Source: Akkermansiaceae bacterium UBA2381 (lineage in GTDB: Bacteria; Verrucomicrobiota; Verrucomicrobiia; Verrucomicrobiales; DEV007). From it: a DNA stretch of 64,000 bases. The DNA lies in contig DDSV01000052.1 in assembly GCA_002344215.1 (NCBI GenBank), forward strand, positions 1-64,000. Direction: 5' to 3'. This document shows, piece by piece, positions 35,299 through 43,075 of this stretch (positions are counted from its first letter, which is position 1; each line of letters starts with the position of its first letter). The position numbers and the translations under genes are program-made. The notes under the pieces were generated by a model. The model made no database searches and was not told the origin of the DNA. It worked only from the letters and a program-made list of their open reading frames with translations.

Positions 35299-35873
35299 GA
35301 TTCCGGAAGAATCCACTCCTTTCTCAAGACCCCGATCACGGGCAGGTTCCGGTATTCACCCTGATAATCGAGTCCGTAGCCGACAACAAACTCGTCACCG
35401 ATCTCAAACCCGGTGTAATCCGCCTCGATGGGGACGGCGCGGTTTACTTTTTTGGAAAGCAGCACGGCTGAGCGAACACTCCGGGGCCGGCAGTCCTCCT
35501 GAATTCGACCCATGATCGCCGCCAGAGTCCGGCCCGAATCGAGAATATCATCAAGAACGAGGACATCGCGGCCTTCCACGTCAGGAAGGCGATTTTGATG
35601 AAACGTCACCGTTCCGGAGCTGGAAGTCCCCCCGTGGTAGCTCGCGACCGAGATGGAATCCATCCGCAAAGGCAGGCGAATCTCACGAATCAGGTCCGCG
35701 AGGAAAAGCACCCCTCCCTGGAGCACCGCCACAATGGTGAGAGACCCGCCGGCATAATCATCCGTGATCCGGGATCCCATCTCCGCAATGCAATCACGTA
35801 TCTTCGCCTGATCGAAGAGAATGCGTTCAAGCCGCTCGTCCAGATTGCCGGTCCCGCTTAGCATTCCGTTCAT
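35295..35873 (-). CDS. hpt: Hypoxanthine phosphoribosyltransferase
   Basis: 192 aa from the ATG at 35873 (MNGMLSGTGNLDERLERILF); a TTG nine codons earlier is possible. The PRPP-binding loop VLVLDDILDSGRTLA is present, with AVLQGGVLFLADLIREI, SYHGGTSSSGTV (flexible-loop region) and the C-terminal FVVGYGLDYQGEYRNLPVIGVL, all classic for HPRT. It converts hypoxanthine or guanine plus PRPP to IMP or GMP in the cytoplasm. It overlaps the MoaD-like gene by four bases and runs divergently from pdxH. Confidence 0.93.
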   Translation of the reverse strand: MNGMLSGTGNLDERLERILFDQAKIRDCIAEMGSRITDDYAGGSLTIVAVLQGGVLFLADLIREIRLPLRMDSISVASYHGGTSSSGTVTFHQNRLPDVEGRDVLVLDDILDSGRTLAAIMGRIQEDCRPRSVRSAVLLSKKVNRAVPIEADYTGFEIGDEFVVGYGLDYQGEYRNLPVIGVLRKEWILPES

Positions 35874-35998
35874 CAGACATCGGACCAATTCATCGTTCAA
35901 CCGGAAAATTTGACGTGTCAGTCGATTCAGGTTTCGTAATCTAAAAGGAAAGACGCGCTAGATCGTTCTTTGCTGATCCAATTCCGCCCTCTACCCCT

Positions 35999-36667
35999 AT
36001 GACCGACCCCGCCTCCACCAGCATCGCCGAACTCCGTTGCGAGTATCACTCCGCGACTCTCTCCCGTGCGGATCTCGCCGATTCACCGATCCGCCAGTTC
36101 GCCTCGTGGTTTGCGGAGGCGGTGGAGTCAGGCCTGCGCGAACCGAATGCCCTGACCCTCTCGACCATCGGGCTCGACGGCCTGCCGACCTCCCGCACCC
36201 TCCTGATGAAGGACTTCAGCGAGGCCGGGGTGACGATTTACACCAACTACACCAGCCGCAAAGGCCGGGAACTGGAGGCCTCCCCCGTCGCCGCGCTGCT
36301 TTTTCTCTGGAAAGAACTCGAACGGCAGGTCCACGTCCGGGGCCGGGTGGAGAAAACTTCGCGGGAGGATTCGCAGGCCTACTTTTTTTCCCGTCCCTAC
36401 GCGAGCCGCATCGGAGCCTGGGCCTCGCAGCAAAGCACCGTCATCCCGGACCGGAAATGGCTCGACGATCGGGCGGCGGAATTTGAAACCCGTTACCCTG
36501 ATACCGGAGCGGCCGACTGCGTCCCCCTACCGGAGTTCTGGGGCGGTTACCGGATTGTTCCCGAGAGTGTCGAATTCTGGCAGGGGCAACCGGGACGAAA
36601 GCACGACCGCTTCCTTTACCAGCGCACGGCCGAAGGAGCCTGGAAGATCGATCGGCTCAGCCCGTGA
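35999..36667 (+). CDS. pdxH: Pyridoxamine 5'-phosphate oxidase
   Basis: 222 aa, normal length. The FMN/PLP enzyme motifs are all visible: NALTLSTIGLDGLPTSRTLL, YTNYTSRKGRELEASPVAAL, FLWKELERQVHVRGRVEK, YFFSRPYASRIGAWASQQS and the C-terminal EFWGGYRIVPESVEFWQG with RKHDRFLYQR. It oxidises pyridoxine and pyridoxamine 5'-phosphate to PLP, using FMN and oxygen. Monocistronic, divergent from hpt. A hairpin beyond the stop better fits the convergent MarR gene. Confidence 0.95.
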   Translation: MTDPASTSIAELRCEYHSATLSRADLADSPIRQFASWFAEAVESGLREPNALTLSTIGLDGLPTSRTLLMKDFSEAGVTIYTNYTSRKGRELEASPVAALLFLWKELERQVHVRGRVEKTSREDSQAYFFSRPYASRIGAWASQQSTVIPDRKWLDDRAAEFETRYPDTGAADCVPLPEFWGGYRIVPESVEFWQGQPGRKHDRFLYQRTAEGAWKIDRLSP

Positions 36668-36725
36668 TTCCGGCCAAGCCGCCTCTCCAACTCATTTTAT
36701 CCCTCTCAAGGGAGAGAAACGCCCC

Positions 36726-36758
36726 AACAAAAACGCTCCCGTTTGTGGCGGGAGCGTT
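36726..36758 (-). terminator. Terminator of the MarR gene (possibly bidirectional with pdxH)
   Basis: Ten-base stem AACGCTCCCG (36732-36741) and CGGGAGCGTT (36749-36758) with a seven-base loop. Read on the minus strand a TTTTTGTT run follows, so it fits the MarR gene ending at 36860; on the plus strand the tail is poor. Confidence 0.8.
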
Positions 36759-36859
36759 CTCAAAATCGCTTCAGAGTATGGTTTATTACTTTCCGGTCAG
36801 CCTGACTGGTGTGTTTCGTGTCTGACGGGGCCGGAAGAGCACCCCGCCGGAGGAAAGGC

Positions 36860-37318
36860 TTAGCGGGAGGCGATGAACTCTCTCAGTTGCGAGTAGATGG
36901 GTTGGACAGCTTCGTCCGTTCCGCTTTCCTGAGCAGCCATCACCATGGAGATGCTGTCGGCAATAGCGTTGCGGAGGCGGCTGACCATTTCGATGCCCTT
37001 GCGAGTGATTTGAACCATCACTTTGCGGCGGTCATCGGCGGCGTGGAGCCGCTGGACGTAGCCCAGTTTCTCAAGTCGGTCGACGAGGCCGGTTGCGGCT
37101 GCCGTTGAATGACCCATCTTTTTAGAGATGTCGGTCATCGTCAGGTAGTCCTCATTGGCCAGGTAACCCAGCAGGAAAAACTGTGCGTAGGAAATGTTCC
37201 CCTTGTTCAGTTCTTTCGACAGGTCGAGTAGAAACGAGCGCTGGGCAAACATGATGAAGTCTGCCAGGCGGTCTGCGTTTTGCTCGACCTCGATTGTTTT
37301 GTCTTCTGTAATTTGCAT
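36860..37318 (-). CDS. MarR-family transcriptional regulator
   Basis: 152 aa. The MarR winged-helix core is clear: SYAQFFLLGYLANED, LTMTDISKKMGHSTAAATGLVDRLEKLGYVQR (recognition helix) and the wing ADDRRKVMVQITRKG. Such proteins bind palindromic operators as dimers and usually repress their own gene and a neighbour until a ligand binds. One of the few genes here with a strong ribosome site (AAGGAGGT, six bases before the ATG). The 351-base AT-rich upstream region has a candidate operator. The divergent gene at 37670 is a possible target. Confidence 0.9.
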   Translation of the reverse strand: MQITEDKTIEVEQNADRLADFIMFAQRSFLLDLSKELNKGNISYAQFFLLGYLANEDYLTMTDISKKMGHSTAAATGLVDRLEKLGYVQRLHAADDRRKVMVQITRKGIEMVSRLRNAIADSISMVMAAQESGTDEAVQPIYSQLREFIASR

Positions 37319-37669
37319 GATATGACCTCCTTGCGATTTTGGTAATTATGGAAGTGATAGTAATTTAACACTATCCAAGAGGTTTGTTCAACCCTTTAAT
37401 TAAATTTTTCATAATTATTAGGTAAAATAGCCTCTAACTCCGCAAAATTTTGTGAGTATTAGTCGCATATTTTTCTAATTTCGCAATCTCGAATTGTAAA
37501 TTTGAGCTTAATTTCAAACCTGAGTCGAAATCAGCTGGCCGCATTATCCAATGAGACGAAGAGATAAACCAGCTTATTTTTCTGGAGTCCCTGTTACCTT
37601 TCCGTATCTTCGAACAATCAAAGGACCGCCTCGTTCAAGATTCTTGTAAGGTCCCGGTCCGACCACAAA
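37319..37669. promoter_or_regulatory. AT-rich divergent regulatory region upstream of the MarR gene
   Basis: 351 bases, notably AT-rich compared with the surrounding genes. It holds the MarR ribosome site (37325-37332 on the minus strand) and an inverted repeat GATAGT-8-ACTATC at 37356-37375, about 40 bases upstream of the MarR start, which is the right size and place for an autoregulatory operator. No gene was found. Confidence 0.45.
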
Positions 37670-38257
37670 ATGCGCTTTATTCTATCAGACGAGTCCTGGA
37701 TGCTCGACGCCCTCTCTCCTTCGGAATGGCAGTTAATCAGGGAGCTCCCGGATATCGCCTCGGGGCGCCATTATCATCCGGCGGCGAAGGAGCGACTTTA
37801 CCCCTCTCCTCTCGCCGAAGAAGTCATCGCCGATGAAAGTACCCTGATGCAGGTCGAGGACTGGGACGAACTCATCCGCCCCGAACTTGAAGAGGCCTTT
37901 GCCCAGGCCCGATTCGCCGTGGAGAAGGACCTGAAAAACTGCCGCCTGCTCTCCATCGAGGATTTTTTCGAGGGAGACATATCGGACGAGGAAGGAGCGG
38001 CGGAGTTTGAATTCGATTTTCCGGAACTCTACCGGATCGAGGTCCCGCTCGATCACACCGAGTTCTGGTACAGCACCCTCAACCAGGCCCGCCTTCTCAT
38101 GAATGAGGAATACGACATTGCCGGAGCCGAGGAGCGATTTATGGCGATGTCCCCCGGAATGCCGGGCTACAACGAAGAGCGCATGCTCCTGATCGCCCAG
38201 TATGAACTGTTTTCGGTGGTGCAGAGCATCCTCGTTGAGAATGTCATGGGTGAATAG
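37670..38257 (+). CDS. Acidic protein of unknown function
   Basis: 195 aa, rich in Asp and Glu, no signal peptide or membrane helix. Aromatic and acidic clusters recur (SDESWMLDALSPSEWQLI, DWDELIRPELEEAFAQARF, EDFFEGDISDEEG, YSTLNQARLLMNEEYD). I do not recognise the family. It is divergent from the MarR gene across the AT-rich region and lies ten bases upstream of the cytidine deaminase start, so those two are probably co-transcribed. Confidence 0.6.
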   Translation: MRFILSDESWMLDALSPSEWQLIRELPDIASGRHYHPAAKERLYPSPLAEEVIADESTLMQVEDWDELIRPELEEAFAQARFAVEKDLKNCRLLSIEDFFEGDISDEEGAAEFEFDFPELYRIEVPLDHTEFWYSTLNQARLLMNEEYDIAGAEERFMAMSPGMPGYNEERMLLIAQYELFSVVQSILVENVMGE

Positions 38258-38267
38258 AAACGCGGTC

Positions 38268-38771
38268 ATGGAAACACCTCCCCCGCTTCTCTTTGAGTCT
38301 TCCGGAACCCGGTGGCGGTGTTTCGGCTTTGATAATGTGGACGAGTTCGCCGCCCGGAGCGGCAGTTTCGCCGATCTCCTCATTCGCGCGAGGCTCGCGC
38401 GGGAGAACGCGTATGCTCCCTACTCGAAATTCCGGGTCGGCGCCGCTCTTCTAATGGATGGGGAGCTGTTTTCGGGAACGAATGTCGAGAACGCCAGCTA
38501 CGGTGGCACTCTCTGCGCCGAGCGCACTGCCATAGCCACGGCCGTCGCGACCGGCCGGCGAAAGCTAGAAGTGATCGCGGTGTCGACCGATGCCGCAGCG
38601 GGCTCAGCCATGGATATGAGGACTCCCTGCGGTCTTTGCCGACAGGTCATGAGCGAGTTCGCGACGCCGGATCTGATCGTGCTGCTCGATGGCGGAAACG
38701 ACGAAGACGGGAGCCTGCTCGGGGAAGTGATCCGGTTTGAGGCTCTGCTGCCGTGGCGGTTTCGGCTATAG
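38268..38771 (+). CDS. cdd: Cytidine deaminase
   Basis: 167 aa from the ATG at 38268 (METPPPLLFESSG); an upstream frame into the previous gene is unlikely. The CDA fold is clear: RARLARENAYAPYSKFRVGAALL, zinc ligand and Glu in CAERTAIATA, and the second zinc motif PCGLCRQ. About 35 N-terminal residues extend beyond the usual tetrameric CDA (about 130 aa). It deaminates cytidine and deoxycytidine to uridines for pyrimidine salvage. It probably shares a transcript with the acidic protein before it. Confidence 0.92.
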   Translation: METPPPLLFESSGTRWRCFGFDNVDEFAARSGSFADLLIRARLARENAYAPYSKFRVGAALLMDGELFSGTNVENASYGGTLCAERTAIATAVATGRRKLEVIAVSTDAAAGSAMDMRTPCGLCRQVMSEFATPDLIVLLDGGNDEDGSLLGEVIRFEALLPWRFRL

Positions 38772-38916
38772 AGAAGGGAACCGTAGGGCCTGTCCTGAAT
38801 TCATGGCCTCAATCACAAGCGCCGCAACTCTTCGCCTGGCCGGTTTCTAACCCTAGCTCCTCGCGCCGAATCCCGTTCTTGAAAATACTGTGAAACTTTG
38901 GAACCGTGAAAATGGC

Positions 38917-39180
38917 ATGAAGAACATCACCGTTAGCGTTGATGACGAAGTTTACCGGCTCGCGCGCATTCGGGCGGCGGAACAATCCACGTCCGTTTCC
39001 GCTCTGGTGAAGCGCTATCTGAACAGCCTCACGGGCCGGGACAAGGAGGAAACTGAGTTCGTGCGCCTCGCCCGCGAAGAAGAGGAACTCCGCGCCGAAC
39101 TCAACGCACGCCGCTTGGGGCTCAGCCCCGCCCTCAATCTCTCCCGCGCCGACCTCCACGACCGTGATGCGCTTCGTTGA
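38917..39180 (+). CDS. Ribbon-helix-helix antitoxin (VapB-like)
   Basis: 87 aa from the ATG at 38917 (MKNITVSVDDEVYRLARIRA). The N-terminal ribbon-helix-helix (about 1-45, KNITVSVDDEVYRLA and TSVSALVKRYL) binds DNA and the C-terminal tail would wrap the toxin. The toxin gene that should follow starts inside its last codons and is decayed (next entry), so this is an orphan antitoxin. It may still act as a repressor or buffer related toxins elsewhere. Confidence 0.75.
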   Translation: MKNITVSVDDEVYRLARIRAAEQSTSVSALVKRYLNSLTGRDKEETEFVRLAREEEELRAELNARRLGLSPALNLSRADLHDRDALR

Positions 39181-39333
39181 TACGAAAATCCTGATTTAAT
39201 TCCTCGACCTGGAGCCCCCGGAGTCGGCAAAAACTGCGATCGCCCGGGAAATTTTCACTCACCGGGACAGCAGTATAACGGAGTGTTGGTGGTCAATCCG
39301 TTCATTGCGGGCGGCGGCCGTTCGGGAATCTAG
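39167..39333 (+). pseudogene. Decayed VapC-type PIN-domain toxin remnant
   Basis: It starts with MRFVDTKILI, the conserved PIN N-terminus (usually FVDTNILLY), overlapping the antitoxin by 14 bases, then hits TAA (39197-39199) at codon 11. The same frame continues FLDLEPPESAKTAIAREIF, as in intact VapC. After about 39257 the frame shifts, and GQQYNGVLVVNPFIA (39265-39309) matches the usual C-terminus (NGVxVVNPF). So a nonsense mutation and a large internal deletion have destroyed the toxin, leaving only the ends. Confidence 0.7.
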
Positions 39334-39411
39334 AGTTCGACGGTCTTGCGCGTGCCGAAGCGCCATCCGCAAATTCACCGGGACGGGATCAACAATCCCC
39401 CATTCTCCCAT

Positions 39412-40263
39412 TCAGCTCCCGCTCTCCCGTGACTCTGCCAGCGTCCTCGCACTGAGATCCTTATCCTTCAAGTTCGCGAACTCGACCCCACGCGAATCTC
39501 CCCCGGCTTGCCCGACCCGAAGGACCTCGGAGTCATCCACTTTTTCTAAAGGAGTATATCCCGGATGATGTGACTCCTTATAAGGATCGTTCGCCGCCGA
39601 GTTATAACAGCAGATCATCGCCCAGCGCGGGTTCTCGGAGCGATTCGGCCCTGAGCAATGCAAGGTATTGGCGTGGAAAAAGACCGTGTCCCCCGGTGCC
39701 ATCTCGCAGTAGATCTTTTCGAGGCGCTTCTCCGCTTCGGTCACCCGTTCAAGATCCGCCCCGGCCTGATCACCCGAGAGCACGTGATTGATCCGGCCCA
39801 TGCGGTGGGAACCTTTCAAGACCTCAAGGCAGCCATTTTCTTTCGTCGCCGCGTCCACAGCGATCATGACGCTGCAGAGATCGGGGAAAAGGAGGCCGTT
39901 CTGATACCAATATCCATAGTCCTGATGCCAGGCCCAGGCTCCGCCGGTGCGGGCGTCCTTGAGGATCATCTTCGAGTGGTAGTGATAGACTTCGCCGCCG
40001 AGAAGCTGCTCAACCGAGTCGACCATGCGCCGGCATCGGGCCAACATTCCGTAGATTCCATCGCCGGGATGATTCCAGAGTGAGAGACGGACCTTGTTCC
40101 CCGCTCCGTCGTCGCGCGCCACTGCCGCCTGGTCGAGGGCGTGGTCTCCATGCGCCGCCGCACCGAGCAGGGAGATCTCCTCCGCGGAAAAGAGACCGCG
40201 CTTGATGACATACCCGTCTTCGAAATACCGGGTCAGTTCCTCCGAGTCGAATACACCGTTCAT
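39412..40263 (-). CDS. Phytanoyl-CoA dioxygenase (PhyH) family Fe(II)/2-oxoglutarate oxygenase
   Basis: 283 aa, no export signal. The iron facial triad is visible: WHQD in GAWAWHQDYGYWYQNG (about 115-120) and the distal His in FHANTLHCSGPNRSENPRWA (about 203), whose Arg would hold 2-oxoglutarate. ENGCLEVLKGSHRMGRI is typical of bacterial PhyH proteins. It hydroxylates an unknown small substrate. It lies alone on the minus strand between the decayed toxin and the propeller gene, with an AT-rich gap before its start. Confidence 0.85.
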   Translation of the reverse strand: MNGVFDSEELTRYFEDGYVIKRGLFSAEEISLLGAAAHGDHALDQAAVARDDGAGNKVRLSLWNHPGDGIYGMLARCRRMVDSVEQLLGGEVYHYHSKMILKDARTGGAWAWHQDYGYWYQNGLLFPDLCSVMIAVDAATKENGCLEVLKGSHRMGRINHVLSGDQAGADLERVTEAEKRLEKIYCEMAPGDTVFFHANTLHCSGPNRSENPRWAMICCYNSAANDPYKESHHPGYTPLEKVDDSEVLRVGQAGGDSRGVEFANLKDKDLSARTLAESRESGS

Positions 40264-40419
40264 CGGATCATTCTCTCGAATTTCCCCAAGCTTGTAAATC
40301 AGGAGCTTTTTCTCAGGAATGAGAATGATGGTATTTCTGCTTTCATTCTTGCAATTTTTATCAAAAACAATTATTAATTATGACAATTCAGAACAACCGC
40401 TGCTTTGCACTCCGATTTT

Positions 40420-41820
40420 ATGAAAAGATTCCTGCTTTCGCTCGCCTCCCGGCTCAGTCTTTTTATTCTCTCCATCAGCGTCGGGATGGTCAGCTACCTG
40501 GTGGTGCAACAGCTGGGAGCCGACGAGAAGCCAGCCGACGGTTCGTCGCTCGACTCCGTCCCCCTTACCCTTCAGGATGAAATCGTCATCGACGCCGAGG
40601 CCTTTCTCCTCGCGAAGACCGAATCCCCCGTTGATTTCGCCGGAGACGCCCTCGGGGTATGTTTTATCCTCCAGAAAAATGGCGACATCGTCAGAGTCGC
40701 TCCCGAAGCCGGCGGAGGAACCAGCGCGACTCCCTACACCAGTCTCGGGCATTTTGAGATCGATCCCGCCCTGGGCTTTTCCAGTCTGGCTCTGCACCCC
40801 GATTTTCACCTCAAGGAGAAACCGGGCTATGGACGTTTCTATGTCATCGCCGCCGAAAAGTCGGGCGCGGGAAGCGCGGACTTCATCCCTGAGTTCGGCG
40901 GTGGAAAGGAACATCACCAGGATGTGCTCTATGAATACACCGTCGAGGATCCTCTCCTGCTCACCTTCCGGGGCGAAAAGCGCGAGCTGATGCGTTTCAG
41001 CCAGCCGGGCGCGGAAAACAACCTGAGCGGATTGACCTTTGACCCCTCCGGCCTTCTCTATGTGGGCGTGGGTGACGGAGCCTCCGCTGAAGTGGGGCGC
41101 AAGAGCCCGTCGCGCAATGCCTCTTCGCTCACCAATGCCTTCGGGAAAGTCCTGCGCATCGATCCTGTGGGCAATGATTCGCTCAACGGCTCCTACGGAA
41201 TTCCGGAGGGCAATCCTTTCCGCCTCGTGACCGAAGCCCTGCCCGAACTCTGGGCCTTCGGCCTGCGGGCTCCCCACAGCCTTTCTTTTGACCCCTTCCG
41301 CCGCAGCCTTTGCATCAGCGAAAGCGGCTATCTCGGGGAGGAGGAGATCAACTTCAGCCAGATGGGCGGCGAGCATTTCGGCTGGGATATTGCGGTCGAT
41401 TCAGCCAAGCTGAGTTCCGCGATGCGGGCTCAGCTGGCGGAGATCGTGACTCCTCCGGCCGTCGCGATCGATCTCAAGTCAGGGATCGCGGCACGAACCA
41501 CGGGCAGTGTCGTCTACCGAGGTGAAAGCTTTCCCTCGCTGGCCGGGAACACCCTCTTTGCCAGTCACGACGGCCAGATCATGGCTCTTCGGTCTGATCT
41601 CGAGTCGCCGACCGGCAGCAAAGTCTCCCGGGTCGATATCGGCCGACTCGGCCAGGAGAAATTCAGCGCCCTGCGCACCAGTCCCCGGGGCGAGTTGATC
41701 ATCCTTTGTGAGGACGGAAGTGTCTACGAAATGCGCAAAGGTGCCTCACTCGGCACCGGGGGTTCGAGCCAGCGCACCCTCTTTTGTCTTGTGCCCGTGA
41801 TGGAAGGGCTGAAGGACTGA
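40420..41820 (+). CDS. Exported glucose/sorbosone dehydrogenase-like beta-propeller protein
   Basis: 466 aa from the ATG at 40420 (MKRFLLSLASRLSLFILSIS), giving a signal anchor to about residue 30. The rest fits the GSDH six-bladed propeller: LGFSSLALHPDF, GRFYVIAAEKS, NNLSGLTFDPSGLLYVGVGD, GKVLRIDPVGND, ELWAFGLRAPHSLSFDPF and GGEHFGWDI. Related proteins use PQQ to oxidise sugars or are NHL-like carriers; PQQ use here is not shown. The stop codon (41818-41820) lies at the edge of the cassette array: the boundary of its last attC-like site falls at 41816-41822. Confidence 0.8.
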   Translation: MKRFLLSLASRLSLFILSISVGMVSYLVVQQLGADEKPADGSSLDSVPLTLQDEIVIDAEAFLLAKTESPVDFAGDALGVCFILQKNGDIVRVAPEAGGGTSATPYTSLGHFEIDPALGFSSLALHPDFHLKEKPGYGRFYVIAAEKSGAGSADFIPEFGGGKEHHQDVLYEYTVEDPLLLTFRGEKRELMRFSQPGAENNLSGLTFDPSGLLYVGVGDGASAEVGRKSPSRNASSLTNAFGKVLRIDPVGNDSLNGSYGIPEGNPFRLVTEALPELWAFGLRAPHSLSFDPFRRSLCISESGYLGEEEINFSQMGGEHFGWDIAVDSAKLSSAMRAQLAEIVTPPAVAIDLKSGIAARTTGSVVYRGESFPSLAGNTLFASHDGQIMALRSDLESPTGSKVSRVDIGRLGQEKFSALRTSPRGELIILCEDGSVYEMRKGASLGTGGSSQRTLFCLVPVMEGLKD

Positions 41821-41939
41821 ACGTCGAGGCATGGCAGCCCGATCCGGGAGCGCGGCCTCAATGGGAGGATAAGGATTCGAATAGGGATGGCAATTAACTC
41901 GAAGCGGGATCGGGCTTGTCCATCGCCGGTTTGTTAGCT
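41816..41939 (-). other. attC-like site A (array end)
   Basis: 124 bases. R'' AGCTAAC (41933-41939) supplies the TAA stop of the 41934 gene and is the exact complement of that cassette's own first bases. The stem pairs GCCCGATCC with GGATCGGGC, with CGATGGACAA/GCCATG outer parts carrying extra bases. The R' side (GTTCAGT, 41816-41822) runs into the stop of the plus-strand propeller gene. Confidence 0.8.
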
Positions 41940-42344
41940 TTGTTCGGTTGCGGAAAGCGATGCGACTTTTTCGATTTCGTGTGGATAGCAGAAGAAAGAT
42001 GCTGAAGCCGACCATTCAATGTTCTCAGGCTGGCTGAATTCAAATCCCGAGAATTCAGCATCAATCTGAATAGTTCCTTTCGGGCCTGCTTTGCCGTTAA
42101 GGATAAATCGCGAATCCTTCGATCGCAGAACGAAAGAACCGAAAAGTTGCTCGTGCACGACTCTAATCTGGTCAAAAAAGGTATACAGATCAGATCTCGA
42201 TATCGATACGTCAACTGAACATGAAAGTTTTGTGGCCTTGAGTACCGCCCGTCCTTTGAAAGTGTTTCGGTCTCCGGGCGCTTTGCTCGGAAGATTGACT
42301 CGAACATGTTCACTCCCTCCAATCTGGAACTGAATTTGGCCCAT
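41934..42344 (-). CDS. Cassette 9: protein of unknown function
   Basis: 136 aa, no signal peptide or membrane helix. It starts 13 bases after the cut point of site B, and its TAA stop is part of the R'' box of site A. The sequence (MGQIQFQIGGSEHVRVNLPS, SCSVDVSISRSDLYTFFDQI) suggests a small beta-rich protein; near the middle LRSKDSRFILNGKAGPKGTIQ looks like paired strands. No family recognised. A second open frame in the same segment (41894-42322) is a shadow. Confidence 0.65.
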   Translation of the reverse strand: MGQIQFQIGGSEHVRVNLPSKAPGDRNTFKGRAVLKATKLSCSVDVSISRSDLYTFFDQIRVVHEQLFGSFVLRSKDSRFILNGKAGPKGTIQIDAEFSGFEFSQPENIEWSASASFFCYPHEIEKVASLSATEQS

Positions 42345-42351
42345 TTTTTGA

Positions 42352-42408
42352 AGCTAACGTTAGGTCGCAGGCGACGGCGAAGCCGTTGCCTGCCGACCCT
42401 GGTTAGGC
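42352..42408 (-). other. attC-like site B (short type)
   Basis: 57 bases. R'' GCCTAAC (42402-42408), stem GTCGGCAGGC/GCCTGCGAC with one unpaired G, an inner AACGGC/CCGT pair and a TTCG loop, then R' GTTAGCT (42352-42358). Size and shape are those of classical short attC sites. Confidence 0.85.
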
Positions 42409-42424
42409 GTTGCGTGGTTCGGTT

Positions 42425-42931
42425 TCATCGTGAGGCGTGGGTAGCTAAAAGTTCGACGATCTCGGGATGACTGCGCGCACGCGCTAAATCTTCAGCGGTC
42501 CGTCCCTGCTGGTCGCGCAGTCTAACGCTCGCCCCCCGTCCCAAAAGGTGGTGAACCGCAGGCAAGCAACCGAACCACGCCGCACTCATAAGTGGTGTGC
42601 AGCCGCTCTGGTCCTGAGCGTCTACGACTGCCCCCCGCTTCAGAATAAGGTGGACACACTCTGCTTGCTTCTCGGGAGTGGTAGAAGCCTCACCAACCGC
42701 GACATGAAGGGGAGTGTTCCCGTAGATGTCGCTTCGGTGAATGTCCGCGCCAGACTCTAAAAGAAAGGCAACGACATCGACACGGTAACTTCTGGCTGCG
42801 GCCATTAGAGGCGTGAAATTGACTTTATTGGCTGTGTCCACCGCGAAACCTTCGGTAAGGAAGCGTTTCACTGCCGGTAGATTGCCGTCGACGCAAGCGT
42901 TGATGAAATCTTGGGCAGCTTCCGGGTTCAT
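42425..42931 (-). CDS. Cassette 8: ankyrin-repeat protein
   Basis: 168 aa from the ATG at 42931 (MNPEAAQDFINACVDGNLPA). About four ankyrin repeats fill the protein: VNFTPLMAAARSYRVDVVAF, YGNTPLHVAVGEA, SGCTPLMSAAWFGCLPAVHHL and a last QQGRTAEDLARARSHPEIVELL. No signal peptide or membrane helix, so it is cytoplasmic and likely binds a partner protein. It lies between site C (before) and site B (after). This is one of two unrelated cassettes whose 5' bases (TTGCTA) do not match its own R'' well, so its ends may have been re-joined or mutated. Confidence 0.8.
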   Translation of the reverse strand: MNPEAAQDFINACVDGNLPAVKRFLTEGFAVDTANKVNFTPLMAAARSYRVDVVAFLLESGADIHRSDIYGNTPLHVAVGEASTTPEKQAECVHLILKRGAVVDAQDQSGCTPLMSAAWFGCLPAVHHLLGRGASVRLRDQQGRTAEDLARARSHPEIVELLATHASR

Positions 42932-42949
42932 GGTGAGTGTGTACCGCCA

Positions 42950-43075
42950 TAGCAACGTTAAAGTCATCTCACACCTGACGGTGGGCGCGCTCCGACTTCT
43001 GGGTTGAAGGTTGAATGGTCATAAGGTTTTTTGACTTGAGGCGAGTCAGGTGTCGAGGTCGACGCCTTGTTAGCA
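42950..43075 (-). other. attC-like site C
   Basis: 126 bases. R'' TGCTAAC (43069-43075) provides the TAA stop of the 43070 gene and exactly complements that cassette's start (GTTAGCA). The stem pairs ACACCTGAC with GTCAGGTGT. R' is GTTGCTA (42950-42956). It shares TTCAACC and GCGCxC segments with the other long sites. Confidence 0.8.

Noticed and set aside
41894..42322. Alternative 142-codon frame in the last cassette
   Set aside because: It starts well inside the cassette and runs across its site; the 41934-42344 frame starts right at the cassette edge and stops in the R'' box.
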